Of a DNA stretch of 64,000 bases, positions 34,048 through 42,981 are shown piece after piece (the first letter of the stretch is position 1; each line of letters opens with the position of its first letter). The position numbers and the translations under genes are program-made. The notes beneath the pieces were generated by a model, which was given only the letters and a program-made list of their open reading frames with translations, did no database searches and was not told where the DNA came from. The stretch spans positions 1 through 64,000 of the forward strand of contig JABFFZ010000014.1 of NCBI GenBank assembly GCA_013112725.1, written 5' to 3'. This stretch comes from Chloroflexota bacterium (GTDB lineage Bacteria > Chloroflexota > Anaerolineae > Promineifilales > Promineifilaceae).

Positions 34048-34196
34048 AATTCCTAATTCCTAATTCCTAATGTAACCATTCAGACCTGACAGGTTTTTTA
34101 CCAGTTCAACTTGAAACTTTGCAGGCCAAAAACCTGTCAGGTCTCTTGAGGGACTGAACACTTACTTCCTAATTCCTAATTCCTAATTCCTAATTC
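34036..34196. repeat. GAATTAG arrays flanking 95-bp palindromic element, copy 2
   Basis: CATAATT/CCTAATT units at 34036-34070, the palindromic element at 34072-34165 (arms GTAACCATTCAG and CTGAACACTTAC, inner CCTGACAGGTTTTT and AAAACCTGTCAGG), then CCTAATT units at 34168-34196. The right array encodes the last codons and stop of lysT (GIRN-stop), the left array the lysU start. Looks like an element inserted within an array. Confidence 0.88.
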
Positions 34197-35420
34197 TCTT
34201 GGGTCGGTGATGACCCCCGTCACGGCCGTCGCCGCCGCCACACTTGCACTCGCCAGATAAATTTGTGACGATGGATGCCCCATCCGCCCCTTAAAATTGC
34301 GGTTGCCGGTGGAGAGGCATACATCCCCTTCGCCCAACACGCCCTGGTGCCGCCCCATGCAAGGGCCACAGCCCGGCGTCGTCAGTATGGCTCCCGCTTC
34401 CAGCAGAACGTTCAGCGTATCATCGGCAATGGCTCGCTGCAATTCCACCCGGCTGGCGGGGCTGAGGATCAGGCGCGTCCCTGGAGCTAACTGCCGCCCT
34501 TTTAGAATATCCGCCGCGTCGCGCATGTCTTCGTAACGGCCGTTGGTACAAGTCCCTAAAAAGACCACATCCACCTTTGTCCCCGCCACCGCGCCCACAT
34601 CCACCACATCATCTACCGCGTGGGGGATCGCCACCTGCGGTTCTAATTCATCCAGATTAATCGTGACGGTCTGGGTATAGGTGGCGTCGGGATCCACAAA
34701 CAACCAATCTGGCACGTCCCAATCCACCGCCGCTACACCTGTTGGCGGGAAGATGCCCGCCTTCGCGCCCAACTCAATGGCCATGCTGCTGATGGTCTGG
34801 CGGCCCGGCAAGGACAGCCATTCCAGCCCATGATACTCAATTGCCCTGTACGTGGCCCCGGCAATGGTTAATTCGCGGCCCAATTTAAGGGCGAAATCTT
34901 TGGCGTCCACACCGGGGCGGAAACGGCCGTGTGCCACCACCCGCAGCGTCTCCGGCGCCCGCAACCACGTTTTGCCCGTCGCCCACACCAGGGCCACATC
35001 GGTAGACCCCATGCCCGTGCCAAACGCCCCCACCGCGCCATAACTGGTAGAGTGTGAATCCGACCCCACCACTATCATGCCGGGCCGGGCAATCCCTTCC
35101 TCCACCAACACCTGATGGCAAATGCCCCGCCCCACTTCAAACAGGCGAATCCCCTGCTCCCCGGCAAAGCGGCGCACCAGGTTTTGGTTATCGGCCACAC
35201 CCACCGTAGAAGCCGGGGCCACATGATCCAGCACCAGCACCACCTGTTCCGGGTTGTGGACACGGCTCACGCCCAGCCGCTCCTGCATCACCTTGATGAT
35301 GCCCGGCGACAGCGAATCATGCCCCATGGCTACATCCGGTTCCACCACCACCAGATCGCCCGGCTGCACCCGTCGCCCCGCTTTGTGCGATAAAATCTGC
35401 TCCGTTAACGTCTGTCCCAC
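34176..35420 (-). CDS. lysT: Homoaconitase large subunit (LysT/LeuC family)
   Basis: 414 residues, the short LeuC/LysT form. Fe-S cluster ligands are in GTCTNGRYED and PGCGPCMGRHQG; other family blocks are VVEPDVAMGHDS, DSHSTSYGAVGAFGTGMGS and STGNRNFKGRMG. Partner of LysU. AAAGGAGGAAAAG lies just upstream of ATG 35420, a strong ribosome site. The final residues LGIRN come from the GAATTAG array. Confidence 0.93.
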   Translation of the reverse strand: MGQTLTEQILSHKAGRRVQPGDLVVVEPDVAMGHDSLSPGIIKVMQERLGVSRVHNPEQVVLVLDHVAPASTVGVADNQNLVRRFAGEQGIRLFEVGRGICHQVLVEEGIARPGMIVVGSDSHSTSYGAVGAFGTGMGSTDVALVWATGKTWLRAPETLRVVAHGRFRPGVDAKDFALKLGRELTIAGATYRAIEYHGLEWLSLPGRQTISSMAIELGAKAGIFPPTGVAAVDWDVPDWLFVDPDATYTQTVTINLDELEPQVAIPHAVDDVVDVGAVAGTKVDVVFLGTCTNGRYEDMRDAADILKGRQLAPGTRLILSPASRVELQRAIADDTLNVLLEAGAILTTPGCGPCMGRHQGVLGEGDVCLSTGNRNFKGRMGHPSSQIYLASASVAAATAVTGVITDPRELGIRN

Positions 35421-35452
35421 TTTTCCTCCTTTAATAGGATGCGGATTTGCAG

Positions 35453-35501
35453 GATGGACGCGGATTTTTTATCTCAGCCATTCCCAAAATCCGCGTCCAT
35501 C
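35453..35501. repeat. Perfect 16-bp inverted repeat
   Basis: GATGGACGCGGATTTT (35453-35468) and its exact complement (35486-35501) with a 17-nt loop, flanked by further GCGGATT and GCGTCC units. Fills the gap between the MOSC gene stop and lysT. May act as a terminator for the minus strand, although the T-run is within the stem. Confidence 0.88.
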
Positions 35502-35506
35502 TGCGT

Positions 35507-36070
35507 TTATTCGCGTCCTACTTTCAAAACGGCATCTCCCGTTTGTACCACTCCTGGCTCAACCACTTTCACATACAGGCCACGCAAACGCAAAGCTCTG
35601 CCCACATCGGAATTGGCGAATTTGACGGCGTCCATGCCGAAGCGGTCGGTGAATTTGGCGCAGCCGGTGTGGGGCACGGCCGTCACTTCCACTACGGCCG
35701 TGCCCAACTGTAACTGCTGACCAACCGGCAGGTTCTCCACGCTCAAATCCATGTCTACAATAAACTGGTCGCCGGCCAGCGGCCACCGTTCCCGGTCATC
35801 ATTCGCGGCCAGGTTCAGGAAACGGCCGTTCATTAGCGTGAGCTGCATCTCCGGGTGCGCCGATCCGTCGGCCGTCCGTTTGCTGCCCCGCGCCCGCCAA
35901 TTGTCCCCTTCCAGCCCATTGGCAACCGTCAATTCGCCCTGCGCCAACACCCGCCGCTCCCCATCGGCCGGCCGGGCCACAATCATCTGCACCACGCCGC
36001 CATCGGCCGGCGACTCCTGCACCTGCGCCAACCCTGCTTCCAATTCTGCCATATTCAAATGTTTGGTCAT
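35507..36070 (-). CDS. MOSC-domain protein
   Basis: 187 residues. MOSC domains bind sulfur or molybdenum cofactor; visible blocks are GLEGDNWRARGS, QLTLMNGRFLNLAA, GDQFIVDMDLSVENLPVG and the conserved Cys in PHTGCAKFTDRFG. Stand-alone MOSC proteins such as YiiM act in N-hydroxylated compound reduction. AAAGGAG is 6 nt before ATG 36070. No other molybdenum gene nearby; it is a passenger in the lysine cluster. Confidence 0.9.
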   Translation of the reverse strand: MTKHLNMAELEAGLAQVQESPADGGVVQMIVARPADGERRVLAQGELTVANGLEGDNWRARGSKRTADGSAHPEMQLTLMNGRFLNLAANDDRERWPLAGDQFIVDMDLSVENLPVGQQLQLGTAVVEVTAVPHTGCAKFTDRFGMDAVKFANSDVGRALRLRGLYVKVVEPGVVQTGDAVLKVGRE

Positions 36071-36085
36071 CGTTTACTCCTTTAA

Positions 36086-36236
36086 TGGATGAGATTGAGA
36101 GATTAGGAGATTAGGAGATTGGGCATGGTTCACTTTCTCTGGAAACAGCGCCTTACAAATTTCTGACCGCAAACGGCCGACGACAGGCCGCCCACCATTG
36201 GTAAAATCGCGGTCGGTGGTCAGTGGTCGGCGGTCA
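36086..36236. repeat. GAGATTAG array and GGTCGGTGGTCAG array
   Basis: GAGATTGAGAGATTAGGAGATTAG at 36088-36115, then at 36163-36236 GACCGCAAACGGCCGACG-type units facing inverted CGGTCGGTGGTCAGTGGTCGG units. Part of the 310-bp gap before MOSC, in which I see no gene. Confidence 0.75.
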
Positions 36237-36286
36237 TATTTGTTAAGATCACCTGAACTATGCCAGAGATTGCAACCTCCTAACTC

Positions 36287-36366
36287 ATGTTACGCACCTG
36301 CTCTGGTCGGTGTCCCACCGAGCCAGCGTCGCTCGGTCTGGAAACCGGCGACAGCCCGCGTAACAT
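36287..36366. repeat. Imperfect inverted repeat ATGTTACGC ... GCGTAACAT
   Basis: Nine-base perfect outer arms (36287-36295, 36358-36366) and inner GGTCGGTGTCCCACCGAG and GCTCGGTCTGGAAACC segments that also pair in part. It is followed at 36367-36390 by inverted CTCCTAATCTCC units that meet the GAGATTAG array upstream and supply the lysS stop codon. Confidence 0.78.
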
Positions 36367-36380
36367 CAGCTCCTAATCTC

Positions 36381-37517
36381 CTAATCTCCCACACTATTTG
36401 CGGCATCATACAGCAGCGCATCCACATCATCCAGCGTCAAACGGCCGTGATCGGCCATCGTTTTGATTTCACTCGTCAAATACTTCAGTTGCTCATCATC
36501 CAGACATAGCCCCAACTGCTCCGCCCGCCCTTTCACCGCGTTCCAGCCCGTCAGCCGGTGCGCCACGTGAATATAGCGCGTCAGACCAAAATCCTCCGGC
36601 CGCAAAATCTCATACGTCGCCGGATTATTCAGCACCGCTTTGGCATGAATGCCCGCTTTGTGCGTAAAACTGGCAAAGCCCGTGATGTAATTGTTGAAGG
36701 GAATGTCCACCCGTACCAGCCGCGCCACCAGGCTGTCCAAATTACGAATCAGCGGCAGGTGATACTTCTTCACCAGCGCCGGGTCGGTGGCATAGAGACG
36801 GGCAATAAAACCGCCCAACGACGTAATGCCGTTCCGCTCGCCAATACCCAACACACTGGTATCAATGTGCGTGGCCCCCGCTTCCAGCGCCGCGTACGCA
36901 TTGGCAATGGCGCAGCCGGAGTCGTTGTGCCCGTGAAACTCAATATCACAGGTCAACTCCTGGCGCAGGCGGGCCACCAGGTCGTAAATCTGGCGCGGTG
37001 TGCCCACGCCCACTGTATCGGCGATACCTACCCGATGCACACCCAATGCACACACCGCCCGGTAAACGCGCACAATATCTTCCACGTCACTCCGCAGGCT
37101 GTCCTCGGTGCTAAAGCGCGTTTCCACGCCCTGGCTGAGCAGATAGGCCACCACTTCCTGGGCTATATCCAGAATCTGGTCAATGGTACGGCCGTGACTA
37201 AATTCCCGCAGATACGACGACGTACCAATAACCACATCCACCCCGCCCACACCTGTATCCACTGCTTTTTTGGCATCTTCCAGATTACAGCGCGTGTGCG
37301 TCAAGATTTTGGCATTCAGCCCCAGCCGGGCAATGGTCACACAGTCGTTATAACTCTCCGGTGAGGCCAGCGGCGAGGTCAGTTCCAGATACTCCACGCC
37401 AAACGTATCCAGCAGCGTGGCAATCTGAATCTTCTCGGCCGTGCTGAAAAAGGCATTCACAAACTGCTCCCCTTCCCGCAGCGTAGACTCAATAATGGCA
37501 AACTTTTCCAGACTCAT
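36381..37517 (-). CDS. lysS: Homocitrate synthase (LysS type)
   Basis: 378 residues. HMGL-like TIM barrel: catalytic Arg in [23 protein letters not shown], and metal-binding [11 protein letters not shown]; then [18 protein letters not shown]. It condenses 2-oxoglutarate with acetyl-CoA, the committed step of the alpha-aminoadipate lysine pathway. Start ATG 37517 has AAGGAAG upstream; an earlier in-frame start would add 17 residues. The last codons GGA GAT TAG belong to the GGAGATTAG array. Isopropylmalate synthase is the alternative, but [20 protein letters not shown] and context favour homocitrate synthase. Confidence 0.92.
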   Translation of the reverse strand: MSLEKFAIIESTLREGEQFVNAFFSTAEKIQIATLLDTFGVEYLELTSPLASPESYNDCVTIARLGLNAKILTHTRCNLEDAKKAVDTGVGGVDVVIGTSSYLREFSHGRTIDQILDIAQEVVAYLLSQGVETRFSTEDSLRSDVEDIVRVYRAVCALGVHRVGIADTVGVGTPRQIYDLVARLRQELTCDIEFHGHNDSGCAIANAYAALEAGATHIDTSVLGIGERNGITSLGGFIARLYATDPALVKKYHLPLIRNLDSLVARLVRVDIPFNNYITGFASFTHKAGIHAKAVLNNPATYEILRPEDFGLTRYIHVAHRLTGWNAVKGRAEQLGLCLDDEQLKYLTSEIKTMADHGRLTLDDVDALLYDAANSVGD

Positions 37518-37570
37518 CACAACTTCCTTCGCAATTGACACGCCTTCCTTCTCATCGCTATACTCCACCT

Positions 37571-37836
37571 ATGAAGTTTGAGTGGGACAGACAGAAACGG
37601 CTGGCAAATATCCGAAAACATCACATTGATTTCGCCCACGTGATTGAGCTTTTCTATCAGCCCACTTCATTGTAGAAGACGAGCGTTTTGATTATGAAGA
37701 TGAACGATTTTGGGCGATTGGTTTCTTTCGAGACCAACCTACCATTGTCGTTCACACCTATGTTGGAGATGATGTCATTCGCATCATCTCCGCCCGTAAA
37801 GCGACGAGATATGAACAACAAAAATACTTCTCTTGA
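37571..37836 (+). pseudogene. BrnT-family toxin, frameshifted
   Basis: The first frame reads MKFEWDRQKRLANIRKHHID and stops at the TAG near 37673. The rest, EDERFDYEDERFWAIGF through IRIISARKATRYEQQKYF, continues in another frame to TGA 37834-37836. Together they are a complete BrnT (about 88 residues), an RNase toxin. One missing base near 37668 explains the break. The last 26 nt overlap the antitoxin start, as is usual for brnTA. Opposite strand to the lysine genes around it. Confidence 0.82.
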
Positions 37837-38164
37837 ATCCCAAACCAACTGGGAGCGGCTGGAAGCAATGGACGATGAGGACATTGACCTATCAGACATC
37901 CCCGAACTCACAGAAGAAGATTTCAAACGGGCCAAACCGGCAGTCCAATTTTTCAAGGAACGTGGGATTAAGTTTGACCCCAACGAACCACTGGTCGTGA
38001 CTGAATACCAGGAAGATGGCACGGCCGTGACATATGAACTGCCGCCACCTAAGCCCTTGCTTGTTACCCTCGATCCTGATTTACGCCGGTATTTCCCAGA
38101 TTCCGAATCGGTCAACCGTACCTTACGTTCGCTCATTGCCCTCATTCCCAAAGCACGTGTTTGA
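37811..38164 (+). CDS. BrnA-family antitoxin, first copy
   Basis: 117 residues from ATG 37811. Acidic N-terminus (DDEDIDLSDIPELTEEDF) that should bind the toxin, and a C-terminal ribbon-helix-helix region RRYFPDSESVNRTLRSLIAL for DNA binding and autorepression. It is intact although its toxin is frameshifted. The last 80 bp of coding sequence is nearly identical to that of the second antitoxin (38640-38725), pointing to a recent duplication. Confidence 0.88.
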   Translation: MNNKNTSLESQTNWERLEAMDDEDIDLSDIPELTEEDFKRAKPAVQFFKERGIKFDPNEPLVVTEYQEDGTAVTYELPPPKPLLVTLDPDLRRYFPDSESVNRTLRSLIALIPKARV

Positions 38165-38209
38165 GATGCTGACGGCCGTGCATTTATCCAGCAGCAGGAT
38201 ATTTCTGAC

Positions 38210-38488
38210 ATGCCGCAATTTGAGTGGTATGAGAAAAAGGCAAAACCAAATGAACGGAAACATGGCGTCTCATTTGATAAAGCTATAACTGTTTTCAAAG
38301 ACCCCTTCTCTATCACTATTATTGACCCTTATCATTCAGATGATGAAACTCGTTTTATTGACATCGGTTTTTCTGACCAGGGATGCCTGGTGGTAGTGAT
38401 TTATACTGAACGAGATGACCATACCCGGATAATTAGCAGCCGTTTAGCTAACAAGGCTGAACAAGAAACCTATGAACGAGACGAATAA
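38210..38488 (+). CDS. BrnT-family toxin, second copy
   Basis: 92 residues. QFEWYEKKAKPNERKHGVSF, then DETRFIDIGFSDQGCLVVVI and ERDDHTRIISSRLANKAEQE match the BrnT layout (N-terminal WD-x-x-K, C-terminal RIISAR-like helix). Ribonuclease toxin neutralised by BrnA. Overlaps the antitoxin by 17 nt. Intact, unlike the first copy 0.4 kb upstream. Confidence 0.9.
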   Translation: MPQFEWYEKKAKPNERKHGVSFDKAITVFKDPFSITIIDPYHSDDETRFIDIGFSDQGCLVVVIYTERDDHTRIISSRLANKAEQETYERDE

Positions 38489-38738
38489 TAATTTGACAGA
38501 TATGCAACCAGAATATGATTTTTCTGGTGGTGTGCGTGGCAAACATTTCCGAGAAATGCGCCAGGGTTATCGCGTCACCATTCATAACGAAGATGGCTCT
38601 ACTACCATCAAAGAATATGAGCCGGACGAGGGCTGGATTGCCCTCGATCCTGACGTGCGCCGATATTTCCCAGACTCCGAATCGGTCAACCGCACCTTAC
38701 GTTCGCTCATTGCCCTCATTCCTGAACATCACTCCTGA
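38472..38738 (+). CDS. BrnA-family antitoxin, second copy
   Basis: 88 residues. N-terminal part DFSGGVRGKHFREMRQGYRV differs from the first antitoxin, while the C-terminal RHH (RRYFPDSESVNRTLRSLIAL) is the same. So the DNA-binding half is shared and the toxin-binding half has diverged or been exchanged. Start ATG 38472 lies inside the toxin gene. Confidence 0.9.
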   Translation: MNETNNNLTDMQPEYDFSGGVRGKHFREMRQGYRVTIHNEDGSTTIKEYEPDEGWIALDPDVRRYFPDSESVNRTLRSLIALIPEHHS

Positions 38739-38824
38739 CCTGGCAAATAGAATTCGCGGCTACATTTGCTAAGTTGCTAAGTCTGCCTTCGCAGACTGGA
38801 AGAGAACGCTTCAGCCGACACACT

Positions 38825-38848
38825 GCCTGCCCTGAACCTGGTGAAGGG
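38825..38848. repeat. Dispersed GCCTGCCCTGAACCTGGTG repeat
   Basis: Degenerate reverse copy of the repeat at 9584-9608. It lies in the 156-bp gap between the second antitoxin (plus) and lysJ stop (minus), where I see no gene. Confidence 0.65.
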
Positions 38849-38894
38849 TCGGCTTTGCCTTTTGTTGCCGCAATTTTAATCGCTGGGTTTTGCC

Positions 38895-40055
38895 TCACAT
38901 CTCCACCAATACCGCTGCAATCGCCTCCACTACCTGATCAATCTCCTCTTTTGTAATCACCAGTGGCGGCGTCAGGCGGAGGACTGTAGAACCGGCCGTC
39001 AGTGCCAAAACACCGCGTTCCATTAAGCCCCGCACCACCTCCATCGCCCTGATTTTCAATTCCACCCCAACTAGCAGACCCAAACCACGCACCTCCCGAA
39101 TAAGGGGTGAAGGAATGGCCCATAATTGTTCCATGAAGTACGCGCCCCGTTCGGCCGCACGGCCGTGCAACCCCTCCGCCTCCATCACAGCCAACACCGC
39201 ATTCGCCGCCGCACAGGCCAGCGGATTGCCGCCAAAGGTGGAGCCATGCACCCCTGGCGTCAGATTTTGCACCCGCCCGCCAATGCCCACCGCGCCGATC
39301 GGCAGCCCCCCGGCCATCGCTTTGCCCAGACAGATCAGGTCAGGCGTAATGCCCACCTGTTCGCAGGCAAAGAACGTTCCGATACGGCCGTAACCCGTTT
39401 GCACCTCATCCACAATCAACAGCGCGCCCCGTTCGTCACACAGCCGCCGCGCCGCCTGGAAAAAGGCCGGGTCCGCCAGGCGCACGCCCCCCTCCCCCTG
39501 CACAATCTCCAGGATGACGGCGGCCGTTTGTTCGGACACGGCCGTGTCCAACCGGGCCACATTACCAAAGGGCACATGTGAAAAACCAGGCACCAGCGGT
39601 TGGAACGGCTCCCGGTAATCCGATTTATGGGTAGCGGAGAGGGCGCCAAAGGTACGGCCGTGAAACCCCCGCATCATCGCCACCACCTCCGCCCGCCCCG
39701 TACTCAGCCGGGCAAACTTCAACGCCGCTTCCACCGCCTCCGTGCCCGAATTGCATAGAAAGACGCGGTTCAAATCACCAGGCAAAATGGCCGCCAGCCG
39801 GGACATAAACCGCGCCCGCTCGTCGTTGTAAAACATCTCCTGGCAGGTGATGAGCGTTTGCGCCTGCCGGGTGATGGCGTCTACCACCGCCGGATGGCAG
39901 TGCCCCACGTTGGCCACAGCCGTTCCCGCCGCACAATCAATATAGACACGGCCGTCCCCGTCCCAAACCATCGCCCCCCGCCCCCGCACAATAGCGACCT
40001 CTCGCTTGCCGTACACGCCGCTGGTGAATTGGTTTTCAAGTGTGAATGTGTCCAT
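38895..40055 (-). CDS. lysJ: LysW-aminoadipate-semialdehyde aminotransferase
   Basis: 386 residues, class III PLP aminotransferase of the ArgD/LysJ group. Cofactor Lys is in CLGKAMAGGLPIGA; IVDEVQTGYGR carries the PLP-ring Asp; NSGTEAVEAALKFAR and GFHGRTFGAL are family blocks. It transfers the amino group from glutamate to the LysW-linked semialdehyde, yielding LysW-lysine. ArgD function alone is possible, but lysZ, lysY, lysX and lysW stand next to it in order. No strong RBS. Confidence 0.93.
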   Translation of the reverse strand: MDTFTLENQFTSGVYGKREVAIVRGRGAMVWDGDGRVYIDCAAGTAVANVGHCHPAVVDAITRQAQTLITCQEMFYNDERARFMSRLAAILPGDLNRVFLCNSGTEAVEAALKFARLSTGRAEVVAMMRGFHGRTFGALSATHKSDYREPFQPLVPGFSHVPFGNVARLDTAVSEQTAAVILEIVQGEGGVRLADPAFFQAARRLCDERGALLIVDEVQTGYGRIGTFFACEQVGITPDLICLGKAMAGGLPIGAVGIGGRVQNLTPGVHGSTFGGNPLACAAANAVLAVMEAEGLHGRAAERGAYFMEQLWAIPSPLIREVRGLGLLVGVELKIRAMEVVRGLMERGVLALTAGSTVLRLTPPLVITKEEIDQVVEAIAAVLVEM

Positions 40056-40063
40056 GTTTTTAT

Positions 40064-40111
40064 GTAATTGAGTAATTGGGTAATTGGGTAATTACCCAAT
40101 TACCCAATTAC
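40064..40111. repeat. GTAATTGGGTAATT palindromic array
   Basis: GTAATTGAGTAATTGGGTAA units face ACCCAATTACCCAATTAC, almost a continuous palindrome centred near 40092. On the minus strand it encodes the last codons of lysZ (VIG) and its TAA. Confidence 0.92.
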
Positions 40112-40906
40112 CGTCCCCACCCCATCCAACGCCCTTAACACCGGTCGCTCCCCCCGCGCATCGCCCAGGATGACGTGGCGGACGCCACCTTGCAGCGCCT
40201 CCTGTGCGCCCAGCAATTTGATGCGCATCCGTCCCTGGGCATGGCTTTGGGCGACAGACTCGATCTCGTCCGCCGCCAGTTGCCGAATGAGCGAACTTTC
40301 GTCGGGAAAGTGGCGCAGCAGGCCAGGCACGTTGGAGAGAATGAGCAGTTCCGTTGCGCCCAGGGCTACGGCCGTGGCCGCCGCCGCCCGGTCGCCATCC
40401 ACATTCATCGCCTCGCCGTCATAGCTGATGGCCGGGGGGGTCAGCACGGGTACAAAGCCGTTATGCAGCAGCCCGGTTAGCAGCGCTGTGTTCACCTGCT
40501 CCACCCGCCCCGTCAGATTATCGCGGATGAGGCGGGTACGGCCGTTTTCCACCACTTTGATCACCGCTTTGCGCGATCCCTGCCAGAGACGGCCGTCCAG
40601 CCCACTCAGCCCCACCGCATTCACCCCGCGCCGCTGCAACCGCTCCACAATGTTTTTGTTCACCTGCCCACAATACACCATCTCAAAAATCTCCAGCGTC
40701 GCCCGGTCGGTCAGGCGGCTGGTGTAACCGGATGGCGAGGTGACAAACTGCGGCGGATGGCCCAGCGCCAGCGCCACCTGATTGGTCAGGTGCGAACCGC
40801 CATGCACCAGCACCACCCGCTGCCCCTCGCGCACCAACTGCGCCACATCCCCACATACCGCCTCATAATCAATCCCCTCGCTGCCGCCAATTTTAATCAC
40901 AATCAT
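40100..40906 (-). CDS. lysZ: [LysW]-aminoadipate kinase
   Basis: 268 residues of the N-acetylglutamate-kinase-like amino-acid kinase family. IVIKIGGSEGID at the start, VVLVHGGSHLTN, and the LysZ-type SRLTDRATLEIFEMVYCGQV with NKNIVERLQRRGVNAVGLSG. It phosphorylates the side-chain carboxyl of aminoadipate bound to LysW. GGGAGGATGAGAG precedes ATG 40906. The C-terminal VIG and stop come from the repeat array. Confidence 0.94.
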   Translation of the reverse strand: MIVIKIGGSEGIDYEAVCGDVAQLVREGQRVVLVHGGSHLTNQVALALGHPPQFVTSPSGYTSRLTDRATLEIFEMVYCGQVNKNIVERLQRRGVNAVGLSGLDGRLWQGSRKAVIKVVENGRTRLIRDNLTGRVEQVNTALLTGLLHNGFVPVLTPPAISYDGEAMNVDGDRAAAATAVALGATELLILSNVPGLLRHFPDESSLIRQLAADEIESVAQSHAQGRMRIKLLGAQEALQGGVRHVILGDARGERPVLRALDGVGTVIG

Positions 40907-40920
40907 CTCTCATCCTCCCA

Positions 40921-40957
40921 CTTCATAATTCATAATTCCTAATTCCTAATTCCTAAT
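40921..40957. repeat. CATAATT/CCTAATT array
   Basis: Five units CATAATT, CATAATT, CCTAATT, CCTAATT, CCTAATT between lysZ and lysY. The TGA stop of lysY (40958-40960) is continuous with the GAATTAG repeat on the minus strand. Confidence 0.9.
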
Positions 40958-41980
40958 TCAAACCGGGTGTAACCCGGTAAACTCCAGCCCCATCCGCTCC
41001 GGCCAACCCATCATCACATTCAGGCATTGCACGGCCGTGCCCGCCGCCCCCTTCATCAAATTATCCAGCGCACTGAGCACCACCAACCGCCGGCTCTGTT
41101 CATCACGGGCAAAACCAATGTCACACCAGTTGGTACCCGCCAGGATTTTTGGCTCCGGGTAACGGTAAATGCCTTTGCGCTCATGCACCAGACGGATAAA
41201 CGGCTCGCCGCCATACGCTGCCCGGTATAACTGCCAGACCGCTTTCTCGTCCACGTCCCGATTCAAAAAAACGTGTGCCGTACACAACACACCCCGCACC
41301 AACTCGACGGCCGTGACCGAAAAATGCAGTTCCATCGCCCCCAACGCCTGCAACACCTCTGCCTGATGCCGATGCCCGGTGGGAGCAAAGGATCGCACCG
41401 CCCCGCTCCGCTCCGGGTGATGGCTGGCGGCGCTGAAACTGTTCCCCCCCTCCGACGACCCCACTTTCAGGTCAACCACCGCCCGCTCAATCCAACCCGC
41501 CTGGACCAGGGGAGCCAGCGCCAGATTCACGGCCGTGGCGTTACACCCCACCCCACTCACATACCGCGCCCCCCGCAGCCGCTCCCGGTGCAGTTCCGGC
41601 AGCCCATACACAAAATCTGCCAGCCAGCCCGGATTGGGGTGCGACTGCCCGTACCACCGTTCATACACCGCCGCGTCCCGCAGCCGGAAATCGGCCGACA
41701 GGTCAATCACCCGTTCGGCAAGGGCGGCAAACTGTTCGATCTGGGCGGCGGCACGGCCGTATGGCAGCGCCAGAAACAGCACATCACACGGTTGCAACTC
41801 CTCCACCGCGCAAAACTGTAACCGGGTAATCCCGCGCAGGTTAGGATGAACCCCATGCACATACCGCCCCGCGTGTTGCTGCGACGTCACCTGCGCCACC
41901 CTCACCTGCGGATGCGCCAACAGCAGCCGCAGTAATTCCCCCCCTGCATAGCCGGAACCACCGACGATACTTGCTCTCAT
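40958..41980 (-). CDS. lysY: [LysW]-aminoadipyl-phosphate reductase
   Basis: 340 residues of the ArgC family. Rossmann GGSGYAGGELLRLLL at the start, catalytic Cys in YVSGVGCNATAVNLAL, SSEGGNSFSAASHHPERSGAVR, and a His in PTGHRHQAEV. It reduces the LysW-linked acyl phosphate to the semialdehyde with NADPH. The SEGGNS and HPERSG loops are typical of the LysY branch rather than ordinary ArgC. Confidence 0.93.
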   Translation of the reverse strand: MRASIVGGSGYAGGELLRLLLAHPQVRVAQVTSQQHAGRYVHGVHPNLRGITRLQFCAVEELQPCDVLFLALPYGRAAAQIEQFAALAERVIDLSADFRLRDAAVYERWYGQSHPNPGWLADFVYGLPELHRERLRGARYVSGVGCNATAVNLALAPLVQAGWIERAVVDLKVGSSEGGNSFSAASHHPERSGAVRSFAPTGHRHQAEVLQALGAMELHFSVTAVELVRGVLCTAHVFLNRDVDEKAVWQLYRAAYGGEPFIRLVHERKGIYRYPEPKILAGTNWCDIGFARDEQSRRLVVLSALDNLMKGAAGTAVQCLNVMMGWPERMGLEFTGLHPV

Positions 41981-42011
41981 TGTTCTTCTCTCGCTATCTG
42001 GGAATCGGCAA

Positions 42012-42070
42012 GCAGTGAGCAGTGAACGGTTGACTGCTCACCGCTCACCGCTCACTGCTAACTGTCCACT
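42012..42070. repeat. GCAGTGAGCGGTGAGC array with inverted copies
   Basis: CAGTGAGCAGTGAACGG at left faces GACTGCTCACCGCTCACCGCTCACTGC at right. On the minus strand it codes the final residues of lysX (SSER) and its TGA at 42045-42047. Confidence 0.88.
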
Positions 42071-42902
42071 TCATCAAAAAATCCACCACCCGCCCCGGAA
42101 TATCCACCCCCGTGGGGGCGATGCTGTTGCGGAACTCCATGGTGTGGTTGACCTCGTTCACCAGCAAACGGCCATCGGCCGTTTCCAGCAGGTCAATGGC
42201 GACGATGCCGCCGCCCACGGCCGTTGCCGCCGCCCGTGAGAGTGCATCAATTTCTGGTGTCACCGGGCAATTTTCCGCCCGCCCGCCCCGCGCCGTGTTC
42301 GTAATCCAGTGCGCGGAATGGCGAGTAATGGCGCAAATCGTCTCATCGCCGACGACAAAGCTGCGGATGTCCCGCCCCGGTTTGTCCACGTACTCCTGAA
42401 TGTAAAAAACGGAATGTTGGTATGACCCCAACGTGGCTTTGTGTTCCAGGATCGCCTCGGCCGCTTCCCGGTCATTGATTTTCGCCAGCAGCCGTCCCCA
42501 GGAACCGACTGCCGGTTTCAACACCACCGGGTAACCCATCTGCTCGATGGCGTCCAGCGCACTTTCCGGCGAAAAGGCGATCTGGGTGCGCGGCGAGGGC
42601 ACACCGGCTCGCGCCAGTGCCAGCGTTGTCTCCAATTTACTGCCACAGGCCTGTACCACCTGGGCCGTGTTCACGCAGGGAATCCCCCACGCCCCCCAGA
42701 TTTGCAGGCAGGCCAGCGCGGCCGTATGGCTGACGCAGCGGTCGAGGATGACGTCAAAGCGCCTCCATGCCGCGGGGCAGGTCAGGTCGAGTACGGCCGT
42801 GCGCACATCCACCAACTCATAATCCACCCCCCGCCGCTCCATCGCTTCAATGAGCAGCTTTTCCTCCACGCGGATTCGGGAATACAAGATACCTATTTTC
42901 AT
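42045..42902 (-). CDS. lysX: LysW-aminoadipate ligase (ATP-grasp)
   Basis: 285 residues, RimK-like ATP-grasp fold. [20 protein letters not shown] at the N-terminus, ATP-site [18 protein letters not shown], and the metal-binding [14 protein letters not shown] near the C-terminus. It joins the alpha-amino group of aminoadipate to the C-terminal Glu of LysW. The glutamate-using ArgX is the nearest alternative; I cannot separate them without a model. The last residues VSSER are encoded by the repeat array. Confidence 0.93.
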   Translation of the reverse strand: MKIGILYSRIRVEEKLLIEAMERRGVDYELVDVRTAVLDLTCPAAWRRFDVILDRCVSHTAALACLQIWGAWGIPCVNTAQVVQACGSKLETTLALARAGVPSPRTQIAFSPESALDAIEQMGYPVVLKPAVGSWGRLLAKINDREAAEAILEHKATLGSYQHSVFYIQEYVDKPGRDIRSFVVGDETICAITRHSAHWITNTARGGRAENCPVTPEIDALSRAAATAVGGGIVAIDLLETADGRLLVNEVNHTMEFRNSIAPTGVDIPGRVVDFLMKWTVSSER

Positions 42903-42978
42903 GTTGGTAATCGGTTATCGGTTATCGGTTATCGGTTGTCGGCTGCTTAACGATTACCGTTCACCGATTACCGATTAC
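42903..42978. repeat. GGTTATCGGTTATCG array with inverted ACCGATT copies
   Basis: Direct GTAATCG, GTTATCG (three times), GTTGTCG units face inverted CGATTACCGTTCACCGATTA units. It fills the gap between lysX and lysW and begins 3 nt past the lysW stop. Confidence 0.92.
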
Positions 42979-42981
42979 CCT

